Assembly: GCF_033118175.1 (NCBI RefSeq)
Contig: NC_083691.1
Coordinates: 13,551,001 to 13,615,000 of the forward strand
Length of the DNA stretch: 64,000 nt
Source of the DNA: Dama dama
Lineage: Eukaryota > Chordata > Mammalia > Artiodactyla > Cervidae
Reading direction: 5' to 3'
Shown here: piece by piece, positions 42,101 through 54,100 of the stretch
Position numbering within the stretch: position 1 is the first letter of the stretch
Layout: every line of letters starts with the position of its first letter
Program-made: the position numbers and the translations under genes
The notes under the pieces: generated by a model
What the model was told of the DNA's origin: nothing
Database searches by the model: none
Seen by the model: the letters and a program-made list of their open reading frames with translations, nothing else

Positions 42101-45100
42101 GATAGACACTTAGCTGGCCCCCAGGCGGGACCAGTATCTGTAGGGGATCAGTTAAGGCCCGTGTCTGAGGGGATCTTAGACGGTCTGAGGCTTCAGATGA
42201 ATCAGAAATGATGAGGGTGATGGAACACATCCAAAACATTACCAAAAACAAGCTAGAGAGATTAGGGACTTCAGGCCTCCAGCCCAGTTTTGAAATTGGC
42301 ATCAAACGCAGGTGGGAGGAGGCCAGAGGGCACCTTGCCAAGGTCACTCCGGCTCCTCCCTTTGGGGCATGGGGTTAAGGAGACCCTGCCTCTCAACCAG
42401 CACCAGCCCCTGGGGTAGAAACCCCAACTGCGATCTCCAGCAGACATGAAGCTCCTCATCACGGGCCCCCACATCATCTCAATAAATACCACAACCCTGG
42501 AAGGAAGGCCCTAATTCTACCCCCGTCTTTCCTATGAGGCAACCGGGAGCTCAGAGAAGTTAAGTGACTAGCTCGAGGCCACACAGCGGGACAACGGCAG
42601 AGTCAGGGTCTGAGGCCAGATCTGGCAGGCTCCCCAGACCGGCCCGCAGCCCTGCAATGCCTCTCCTGGACCTGAGGTTGACCAAGGCTTGCAGCCAACT
42701 GTCCAGGGCTCCAGCGCGTGGGCTGAGGAAGTGAGATGAGGCTCCTGTCCCCTGGGCTCTGGCCTTGCAGCCACTTCTATTAAAGGAGACAAAACAAACC
42801 ACGCTGGTGCTGGCCCTGGGGCGGACTCCGGCCACGGAAGGGGAAGCTGTGTCCTCTGGATGCTTCCAGGAGGCTGCTGCGGGCGGGGGGGGGGGGGGGG
42901 GGGGGGGCGGGAGATGTATTGTTGTCAAGAGTCCTGTGGGCACAACGGCTGGAAGGGGAATTTCCAGGGCCTTTGGAATCCCGGTGGGCAGAGAGGAGGG
43001 CAGGGAGCGATTCCCGCAGGTCAGGGAGGGGCAGCGGGCTGTCATTCCTAGAGTGAGGCCCCTCACAGGGGGCCCGATCCCACCCTCTGGTGAGGGTGGG
43101 GGTGGGGAGGTTCTAGTGTTTTTCTCGGGGGAGAAGGCCCACAGCTTTGCCAGACTCTTGGAGAAGCTCATATTGGTTCAGAGCGTGGCCTCTGGTATCA
43201 GGCACACCTGGTTCAAATCCCGACCCCTCCCTTTACTAACTGCACCCATCTGTAAGTAACTTACTCCCTGAGCCTCAGTTTCCCCCTCTGCCAAATCGGG
43301 ATAGTGATGCATTCCTCAAAGGACCAAGGTGTGGTGAGTCCCTGGCGCAGTGAAGGCATCTGATAACCCAGAATTCCCTTCCTACCCCTTCAGCTGAAAG
43401 CAGATGCCGGGATCTGGGGCCCGCGTGGGCATTTTATTTGGCAGTTACGAGGGTGATATTATCCCTCCACAAAGCCTTCATTATGGTGCCACTAACAATA
43501 CCGCAGATAAGGCAGGCACGGCCCTGCGTGCCAGCCTGCAGGTGATTATAACATTTGGGTAAATTGCCTTTTGTCTCGCAGAGAGATGATAGCGGGAGGG
43601 GGTGGGGAAGGAGACTCGCTCAGCCATTTTGCAGAAACCACGGGGGCGGGGGTGGGGGGGGGAAGCAGGGTGTGTGGGGGGGTGGGCAGCCTGGGTTTGC
43701 AGGAGCAGCCCCGGCTGGCGGTGGGAAGGCGGGTCCATCCGCAGACAGGCTGTGTGGGGTTGAGTACCTCATCCCCCCTTGCTGGGTCTCAGCTTTCTCA
43801 CCTGTCTGGTGGAGGCAGAGGCTTTAAGATGAGAAGAGTCTTGGTTTATTGGTGGCATTGAGAGACTCTTGTTCTTTGGCCAGGTTTTGAGCAATAAAGT
43901 GGACAGAGAACTATCTAGCGGAAAAGAGCCACTACTACCATCTTGTACTCCTTGGATATTTTAAAATCTCTGGGCCACCAGGAAGGCCCTCGGTTCTTTC
44001 TTTCACTAGTAAACTCCAGCTCCTCATTCAGAACCAGCTCAAAGGTCATCCTTAGCCTTGAGTCAGCTAGTCCTGGGTTCAAATTCCAGCCCTGCCACCT
44101 GTTACCTGAGTAACAAAGCATTTCACCTCATTTCAGTTGCATCATCTATAAAATGGAAATAATAAAGACAACTATTTTACAGGGTTACTGTGAGGGTTCA
44201 GTGCAGTTCAGTCGCTCAGTCATGTCTGACTCTGCGACCCCATGAATCGCAGCAGGCCAGGCCTCCCTGTCCATTACAAACTCCCGGAGTTTACTCAAAC
44301 TCATGTCCATCGAGTTGGTGATGCCATCCAGCCATCTCATCTTCTGTCATCCTCCTGCCCCCAATCCCTCCCAGCATCAGGGTCTTTTCCAATGAGTCAA
44401 CTCTTCGCATGAGGTAGCCAAAGTACTGGAGTTTCAGCTTCAGCATCAGTCCTTCCAATGAACACCCAGGACTGATCTCCTTTAGGATGGACTGGTTAGA
44501 TCTCCTTGCAGTCCAAGGGACTCTCAAGAGTCTTCTCCAACACCACAGTTCAAAAGCATCAATTTTTTGGCACTCAGCTTTCTTCACAGTCCAACTCTCA
44601 CATCCATACATGACCACTGGGAAAACCATGGCCTTGACTAGATGGACCTTTGTTGGCAAAGTAACATCTCTGCTTTTTAATATGCTATCTAGGTTGGTCA
44701 TAACTTTCCTTCCAAGGAGTAAGTGTCTTTTAATTTCATGGCTGCAATCACCATCTGCAGTGATTTTGGAGCCCCCAAAAATAAAGTCTGACACTGTTTC
44801 CCCATCTATTTCCCATGAAGTGATGGGACCAGATGCCATGATCTTAGTTTTCTGAATGTTGAGCTTTAAGCCAACTTTTTCCACTCTCCTCTTTCACTTT
44901 CATCAAGAGGTTTTTTAGTTCCTGTTCACTTTCTGCCATAAGGGTGGTGTCATCCGCATATCTGAGGTTATTGATATTTCTCCTGGCAATCTTGATTCCA
45001 GCTTATGCTTCCTCCAGCCCAGCGTTTCTCATGATGTACTCTGCATATAAGTTAAATAAGCAGGGTGACAATATATAACCTTGACGTACTCCTTTTCCTA

Positions 45101-48100
45101 TTTGGAACCAGTCTGCTGTTCCATGTCCAGTTCTAACTGTTGCTTCCTGACCTGCATATAGGTTTCTCAAGAGGCAGGTCAGGTGGTCTGGTATTCCCAT
45201 CTCTTTTAGAATTTTCCACAACTGTGAGAGTTAAGTAAAAGAAAATAAATTATTGTAAGTGCTCAAACCAGTGCTTGGAACATCATAAGCACTTAGTCAT
45301 TGATGGTTATTATTATCACTTTGCTTTTCACCTGGACTATGGATACCTTTTTATATCAATACATCCATTCCTTCACTGCCATTTTGATGGCTGCATTCTA
45401 TTTTATTGTAAGGATATATTGTTTTTTATTTAATGAATTCCCTCCTGTTGGACATCTGGGATGTTTCTGGTTTTCAACTGTTAATAGTAACTGGAGAAAC
45501 TTTAGAAGACCAAGTGGTCTTTCACTTCCAGGTACTCACTACACAGCTTTTTAAAAGTTAGGGTGAAAGTGAAAGTGAAAGTCACTCAGTCGTGTCTGAC
45601 TCTTTGCAACCCCATGGACTATACAGTCCATGGAATTCTCCAGGCCAGAATACTGGAGTGGGTAGCTTTTCCCTTCTCCAGGGGATCTTCCCAATCCAGG
45701 GATTAAACTCAGGTCTCCCGGATTGCAGGCAGATTCTTTACCAGCTGAGCCACAAGGGAAGCCCAAGAATACTGGAGTGGGTAACCTATCCCTTCTCCAG
45801 CAAATTGTCCAGACCCAGGAATCGAACTGGGGTCTCCTGCATTGCCAGCGAATTCTTTACCAACTGAGCTATCAGGGAAGTCCAAAAGTTAGGTTAGGAG
45901 CAGAAAAACACCAGTCTTTGGGAGCTCCATGCTCAGGACAGAGAGTTTTGGAGTTGGTCAGGCAAAGCAGAAAGAGGCAAAGCTCTGAAGACAGATGAGC
46001 CCAAGTGTGAATCCCAATTCCTGCCAAATTCCCTGGGGAAATTCTTTAGCCACATGGAGCCTCACTTTCCTCATTTGTCAAAGAGGGTTCATGTGAATAC
46101 GCCTCTCTCCTGGAGTTGAGTGTCCGGTGCAGGGTCAACGCTCAGTCAAGGCCAGCTGAGTCACCCCCCTCCGATCTTTATCCTCTCCATCCTCATTCTG
46201 GTAGAGCCAGCCATCACCTCCCAAAGTCTCTGAATCACCCATGTGAGGTCATTCTCTAGACCACCACTCACACCCCTTCTTCCCATTGTCCGTTTCACGC
46301 AGCATACATTCCAAAGAGGCTTGTGATCTTGATTTTAAATTCTGTCTGGAACCCACAGGTTCAAACGCAAAGGGGCTCTATCCGCAAATAATCGCTGGTA
46401 TGCGATATTTTTAAGAAGCCCAAGCCATTGTTTCTGATTGAAGGAAAGTTGGTGCTATTTTGAAGAGCAGCACGATTAAGCAGTGGCGTTCTCTCTTTAA
46501 CTGTTGGGAATTATACGCTGTTTGAAAGATTTGTGAGCTCTAGGACATTTGCCAGATGTGCTTGATTCGACATTTCAGACAACAAAGGGGATAATGTTGG
46601 CGGGAATCTTGACGGCATTTCTGATGATCAGGATATTCTCTGAAGATGGTACTGAGACCTTTCGGGGGAAGAAATTCAGCTTTCACATAAACTAATTTGG
46701 GATGCTCACTCTCTGTCTTCCACAAAGCAAATTTAGTTCATTGTTAGTTGTATATGTTAAAATGGTTACGAGGGTTTTTTTCCTTTGAATATTAATAATG
46801 TGCCTTTCATCTGAGACACGCGCATGGGGTGTCATTAATTGCAGGGAGGGAGGAAGGCTTAGTGGTGCAGTTATTTTGCAAATGATTCCTGCTGGTAACG
46901 TCGAGGCAGGCAACGGCTCTACGAAGAGACACATGTACACAGCGCCAGCAAGACTGGGACGCATCCTTCCAGAGAGGAATGCCGGGGGGCAGGGTGCAGT
47001 GAGGGGTCTGCCCACAGTCTGCAAAGGACCCTTTATAAAAAAAGGTAGCATCTCCTTTGGTGACTGTGGTGGTTTTGTCTCCAGACTATCACATGGACCT
47101 TTTCATTCATTTAGAGCATCGCTGAGCTCCCACTGGTGCCAGGAACTGTGCTTGGAGCAGGAGCACCTGTGAATGAGATGCGGTCCTGTCTGGGAGCAGA
47201 GGTGTTGAGTAAAGAATAAGCTAGGATGGGGACTTCCCTGGTGGTCCAGTGGTTAAGACTTCATGCTCCCAGTGCAAGGGGCCCGGGTTAGATCCCTGAT
47301 CAGGAAAGTAGGTACCACATGCCACAGCTAGAGATCCCTCATGCCGCAACGAGGACCGAAGATCCCGAGTGCCGCAGCCAAATAAACTAATATTAAAGAA
47401 AAGAATGAGCTAGGACACAAAGCTGGCAAGCAGAGGAAAAGGATAGGGTTTGGGTAGAGTCGGGTTAGACTCTTGACTCTGTCACCAGCTATGTAACCGG
47501 GAGCAAGTTATTAACCTATTTGAAACCTGATCATCTCATTGCAAACTGTGGCTCCGGAAAAATTTCTCCCTTGGGATGGCGTGAAAAGCAGAGAAGATAA
47601 ACAGGAAAGGTGCCAAGCGAGGGCCTGGCAAGGCGCCTCCATGTCGCACGTTCCTGCCCAGCGTCGTGGCCCTGAGCTGTGGGTGCGCAGCTGAAGCTGT
47701 GTGCCATTCTTCCAGGGCCACAGGCAAAGACTTCATGGCCTTCTGTTGTGTGCTGAGTATGTAGAGGTGAGGACTGTGATGGGGGAGGAGAGGGGGAAGG
47801 GCATTTTCGGCTGGGGGAACAGACGAGGTGAGAACAGAGCCGTGTTGATCAGTGGAGGGCAGCTAGTCAGCTTGGCTGGAACACGGGGAGGGGAGAGACA
47901 GGAGGGCAGAAGGTAGACTGGGGCGCTGAACAACATAACCAAGAGTCTGCAGACCCCAGAGTTTCAGCTGGATTTAATTTCCCAAGCAAAACCCCCCAAG
48001 GAGGCAGAAAGACCTAGAGTATCCAATCACATGTCTCCCCAGTGCCTTCTTTACTCTTAAACACCTAGAGGAATCTTAGCAAACCCCTGGGCACACTCTC

Positions 48101-51100
48101 TTCTCTCTCCCACAGCCTGGGCCAGTAATCAGTAGAATGATATCAGTCACAACTACCAATCGCTGGACATGTGTCTTGAACTGGGTGCTAAGTACCTTTC
48201 ATACTTAACCCCATCTTTTCTAATCCCAATTCCAGATTAAGTACTACTATAATGCCCATTTTACAGATGAGGAAACTGAAGCTCCAAGAGGAGACAAGAA
48301 GTAAGCTACCCATGGTCACCCAGCTGGCCAGTGGTAGATCCAGGACCAGAGGAAAACCAGAGATGTGGATCCAGACCCTGGGCATTTCTCCACCATCTCT
48401 CTGACCTCTTCCTGCTCTCAAGCCTCCTGCAGTAGGGAGCTCCTATCTAGGTCTCTACTTTATGTCTGCTGCGTTGATTGGAATATTGCCTACACTAAGT
48501 TGCTGTCTTTTATGCTTTTATGGTCCCAACACAAGCAGCATCAGGATGGAGTGAAAAGACCACAGGACTTGTAGGAAGAGAGGAGTGGGTTAGAGTTTCT
48601 GCTTCACCATCACTGGTCTATCATTGATCATTCCCTGACCTAGATTCCTAATCTCAGGACACACCCATTCCCGGCTCATTGGATGCATGGGAAGTTCCCA
48701 GGAGACGCAGGGCTCAAAAGCTTATGGGCTTTATGGCTGCTGCTGCTACTGCTAAGTTGTGTCCGACTCTGTGCGACCCCATAGCCGGCAGCCTACTAGG
48801 CTCCTCCATCCCTGGGATTCTCCAGGCAAGAACACTGGAGTGGGTTGCCATTTCCTTCTCCAATGCAAGAAAGTGAAACGTGAAAGTGAAGTCGCTCAGT
48901 CATGTCAGACTCTTAGCGACCCCATGGACTGCAGCCTACCACACTCCTCCGTCCATGGGAGTTTCCAGGCAAGAGTACTGCAGTGGGTTGCCATTAATGC
49001 CAGACGCTGGGAATTCCCTGGCAGTCCAGCAGTTAGGACTTGGCGCTTTCACTACTGTAAGCTTGGGTTCAATCCCTGGTGAGGGAACTAAAATTCCTGC
49101 AGCTGTGCTCAAACCCGTGCAATTTCAAGCATGGGGCCAGCCAAACAAAAACTCAGGCCTGAGGGCCACTGATTTGAGATCCTGAACGCTTAAGCTTTTA
49201 CGCTTTTCAAACTTGGCAGTGCAGAAAAATATAATGGCCTGCTTTTTAAAATATTTGTTTACGTATTTGGCTGCTCCAGATCTTAGTTGGGGCATGTTGG
49301 ATCTAGTTCCCTGACCAGGGATCGAACCTGGGCCCCCTGCATTGGGAGTGAGGAGCCTTAGCCACTGGACCACCAGGGAAATCCCCACAATGACTTATTT
49401 TTATTATTCAAAATAATAATTTGTCTATATGTGCCAGGTGATTGAATTGCATATAATCTTTTGAAGAATCTGAGTGACTTGTAGGCAGGTCCTCTGCCCA
49501 CCTGTCTGCTTTTCTTTTACAAACATTGAATCACCTCCAACTAGTGGAACCTGTATGAGGCGCAGGGGACATGGTGCTGAATCAGACATGATACATGGTC
49601 CCCACCCTCAAGAAGCTCCCAGTCCAGTGGGGGAGCCAGGCAAAGAGAGGTACTTCTGCTGTTGTGTGCTGAGTGCTGCAAGGCTTGTGGGGGCCCGAGG
49701 AGGGACATCGTACCCAGACAGGGTGGAGGGAGGGGTTGGTCAGGGAAGGCTGCCTGGAACAATGGTCCTGACTCTTAAGGAGGTTGTGAAATCAATTTAG
49801 TGCATAGCAACCAGCATTAAAAAAAAAAACTGAACAGAAAACATCACTGCGCATCTCACGTACAAAGAATACATATGTGAGTGTGAGTTTGTGTGCATTC
49901 TGCATCATGATGCAAATCACTCCCGAAGCGAGCCAGGGTCCAAAGGTTTGAGAGCCACAGTTGGAGAGAATTCTTGCCTGCCGTGCTCCCCAAAGCCTGG
50001 TGCACTGCGGCGCTCAAAGACTTTTGGATGAATGGGAGGAGGGATTTAAATTCAAACCTCAATCCAGCAGTTGGGACCATCCTTTCCAGTTAAGAAAGAC
50101 ACACTCATGGGACTTCCCTGGCAATCCAGTGCTTAAAGATTCCACTTTCCAATGCAGGGGGGTGCAGGTTCGATCCCTGGTCAGGGAACTAGGGTCCCGC
50201 ATGCCATGGGGTGTGGTCAAAAAGTTAAAAGAAGAAGAAGTGCACACTGAGAAAGCCAAGTCTAGCAAACCTGGATCTGTCACGTGTGCTCACAGCCTAG
50301 CAGTCGGCAGCTCAGCTGTCCAGGGTTTCCTCTCTGCCTGCGTAGCAGTGGTGCGGAAGTCAGCCAAAGGTGGGGGAGGAGAAAGGCAGTTCAGAGCTGC
50401 CTGGAGGAGAGCGGAAGGCGACCCTTCTGCTGGTCCCCCAGCCTGTGACCGCCTAGGAAACAGTGTCCTTGGGTTTGACCCACCCAGGTGGCATGTGCCT
50501 CATAAGAGCAGTGGCTCAGGCCACTGTGTTTACTCTAGGATGGCCGCAGTCATGCATCGCAGGCCCACGTGGCCGGCAGTCCTGTGCCTCCAGGATGCCA
50601 ACAGGAAGCACCATTTAAGGGGCAGATTGGACTCAAGGGAGAAAGCGCCCCGGGGGGAAGCAGAAGATGGGCAGAAGGTCACTGCAGTCCCCGGCAGGGT
50701 GAGGTGAGTTAAGGGTAATGACCAGGTCGCCACCAACAGAGACTCCCTCTTAGCGGTTTCCAGGATACTCCAAACTTGATCCATCCTATAATATCAGGAC
50801 CAAAATACCCCTTGGCTACCTTTCTCCTCCATCATAGACCATTAAGGTTGGAAGGACGCTAGAAATTATCCAGCCCAACCATCTCATTTTACAAATGAAG
50901 AGAAAGGGGCTCAGAGAGGGAAGGTACTGGCCCAGAGTCAGCCAGCAGGTGACCCAGGGAGCTGGGGCCAGAACTCAGAAGCCAAATCTCCAGCCCACCA
51001 CCCTGGAGATGTGGCTCTGGGGATGCCCCTCTCTACCATCTTGCTGGAAGGATCTCCTGTCTCCTCTCCTTTGGCCCCTTTTCTGTATGTAACCAGAAAA

Positions 51101-54100
51101 CTCTTTCTAATGGGTACATCAATGACTGTTTTGCTTGACCCTAAACTTCCCTGCACCCCAAAAGCCCCCAGAGGAAAAGACCCCTGTGATCTTCCTTCCT
51201 GCCCTCTTGGTCCTCCTCTCCTGTTCGTCTTCCCCTGATGCACTGGTGTCTCACGCTCCTGAAGGACCTGCAGCCTCTTCGCTGTGCATCGGTCTCCCCA
51301 TCTCTAACCCTTCGCACATGCTGTTCTCTCTGTCTTTAACACTCTTCCCAACCCCGCTGCACCTGTCTGCTCTTCTTCAGGTTTCCCATGGGTGGCGGTG
51401 GTTCAGTCGCTAAGTCATGTCTGACTCTTGCGACCCCATGGACTGTAGCCTGCCAGGCTCCTCTGTCCATGGGACTTTTCCAGGTAAGAACAGTGGAGTG
51501 GGTTGCCATTTCCTCCTGCAGGGGAATCTTCCCAACCCAGGGATCGAACCCGAGCCTCCTACATTGGCAGGCAGACTCTACACCAGGATAAAGGACTCTG
51601 GGAACCACAATTTCTGTTTCCCAGTCACATTACGCATTTTTATGCCTCTGTGTCTTTGCCCATGTTGTTCCCTCGGCCTGGAATGCCCTTCGCCAACAGT
51701 CCTGTTTATGACACTCCTACTCGTTCTTTAGGACCCGTCACTTCTGGGACCTTTTTCCTGACTGACACCTCCCCCCATCTGGGCCAGGTGATCAATTCCT
51801 CCCTCCCATCCCCCGCCACCATCCCCTCCGGCAGGGCACACATCACATTCTACTGTGATTAGATGTTTCTGTGTCTGTCTCCTCCACTAGTCTGTGTACC
51901 AGTTGTATTGTACCACAACTGAAGAAAGATTATGCTAACAGAATTTCCCGGAACCCTGATTCTAGAGAATTTCTCCCTACTGCCCCATCTCCCAACTAAT
52001 TTTACAATTAATAAAACAATTTTGGGAAAAGATATACCTATATCTCCCTGGTAGAGACTGACAGTACACATTCATTCCTTGATTTATCTGTTTCGTACAC
52101 AGTTAATGAGCACCTACTACGTGCCTGGGTCTGTGTGTGGTGCCAGGGCTGTATCAGTATGCCAGGTTTTAAGGAGATTTTTTTGCTTACTTTTTCCTGT
52201 AACTTTGAATCTTATTGATCCAAAGGTTTTTGTTCTCAAGAAGAAATGGCCTCACCAAGTGATACAATGATGGTTCAACTGAATTGGAAGTGGGAACAGC
52301 CACCTGGCCACTTTGCTCCTAATGCCACTGAAACAACAGGCAAAGAAGGGGAATACATTTCTGGCTAGAGTGATGGATCTCGATTGCCAGGGGGAACTGG
52401 GTTGCTGCTATACAGTTGGGGAAAGGCGATGCTGTATGGAACCCAAGGGGGTTCTCTAGGGAAATTCTTAGTTCTTCCACTGCCAGTAGTAAAAACGAGT
52501 GAAAACTAAACCAACCAACTAAACAAGCAAAAAAGGCAGGGCCAGTAGGGATTCAGAACCCTCAAGAACGAAGGTTTGGGTTGCCTTACCAGTTAGAACA
52601 CCAGATGGACTGAAATGCGGACGGAGAGCAAATGGAATGTGGAATTTATAATGGAAAAAGGAATTTGTAAATTTGTAACTACAGCCTCATGACCAGTTGA
52701 GCTTCCCAGGTGACGCTAGTGGTAAAAAACCCACCCGCTTGCCAATGCCTGAGACGTAAGAGATGCGGGTTTGATCCCTGGGTTGGGAAGATCCCCTGGA
52801 GGCAGGCATGGCAACCCACTCCAGTATTCTTGCCTGGAGAATCTTATGGACAGAGGAGCCTGGCAGGCTACAGTCCATAGGGTCACAAAGAATCGGACAT
52901 GACTGAATCGACTCAGCATGCATGCATGACCAGTTATGGAAAGAGGACTGTATCAACAGTATAGCTTTTCTTCCTTGCTTGTATGTTTATGTGTATCTAT
53001 ATCACTTATTCATCTATGGATTTGCTTTTATTAACTAATTTATTTCTTTCCTCTTTTTTCCTTAATATTTTATACAAAGATTCTTGGCAGTGATGTGTAG
53101 GCTGTAGATTAGGCAGGACTGTCAAAGGATAATATCAACCAAAGACAGACACAATGTCTACTGGGTTTCAGGTCTCCTCTTTTAGAGGAGAAGGTGGGAG
53201 TCTCTTTGTGTGAATAGGAAGAGTGGTTGGAACTTCTCACACAAAAAAGCACAAACGTGTTATCTTTGCAGCAGAGTAAAGTGTGTCTGGATGCTGAGCA
53301 ACAAAAAAGCAGTGGATGGTGCTAGTTATGAAGCTACTGACTCTCAGCTCCAAACCTACCTCTCCACACCCTGCTTGGCAATGCTGGGACTGGGACCCCA
53401 TAGAGGTCATGTCTCCTTTGCCAGCTGGTCCCCATCAGGTGCAGCAAGGCAGACAGAGGGGAAGGGAACATGCTCTTTCCTGTTTTGCCTGCTGTTCCTG
53501 TCAGTGTCTCAGCAATGGCCTTTCACATCAAATTTCCAGCTCTCCCCACACTCCTAGAATCGGCATTATCACTTTCTCTCCAGAGACCCCACTGGGCAGT
53601 GCCCCCTCCTCAGAGGCCTGAATTAGAGCTCCTGGTGGGGGGTGCCTCCAGCAACCTATATTCTAACAACCCAATCTCTTGCCCTGCCCCCCAGTGTTGA
53701 GGTGGTAGCTGCTTCTTGCAACTACCTTCTCATACCCCAGTGTCTTTCTTTTGCTTTTTTAATTCTCCAATACTTACTTAATCAATTTTTTTTTTTTTAT
53801 GTTAAATTCTTTGTTTTCTGACTGGACTCTGACTAGGACAAGTGGAGACAAGAAGACAGGGTCCCTGCTCTCGGGGATCTTAGCCTCTAGCTGGAGAGAC
53901 AGACAGTAAGCAATTCATGACATAAGTAAGAGTATTTCATTACAGTTGAAGTAAGGGTCTAGTGAAGTTGCTCAGTCGTGTCTGACTCTTTGCGACCCCA
54001 TGGACTGCAGCCTACCAGGCTCCTCCATCCATGGAATTTTCCAGGCAAGAATACTGGAGTGGGTTGCCATTTCCTTCTCCAGGGGATCTTTCAAACCCAG

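Noticed and set aside
44291..44884. Reverse-transcriptase-like open frame as a host gene
   Set aside because: It is the C-terminal part of a 5'-truncated BovB retrotransposon with a frame break before the RT core. It is annotated as a mobile element.
50109..50180. tRNA-like sequence (A-box/B-box words) as a tRNA gene
   Set aside because: These words belong to the tRNA-derived head of a SINE. The same consensus occurs at several other places, and no cloverleaf with intact anticodon arm is apparent.
49961..50707. 248-codon plus-strand open frame
   Set aside because: It runs through a CHR-type SINE (50109-50240) and unique intron sequence, so continuity is accidental.
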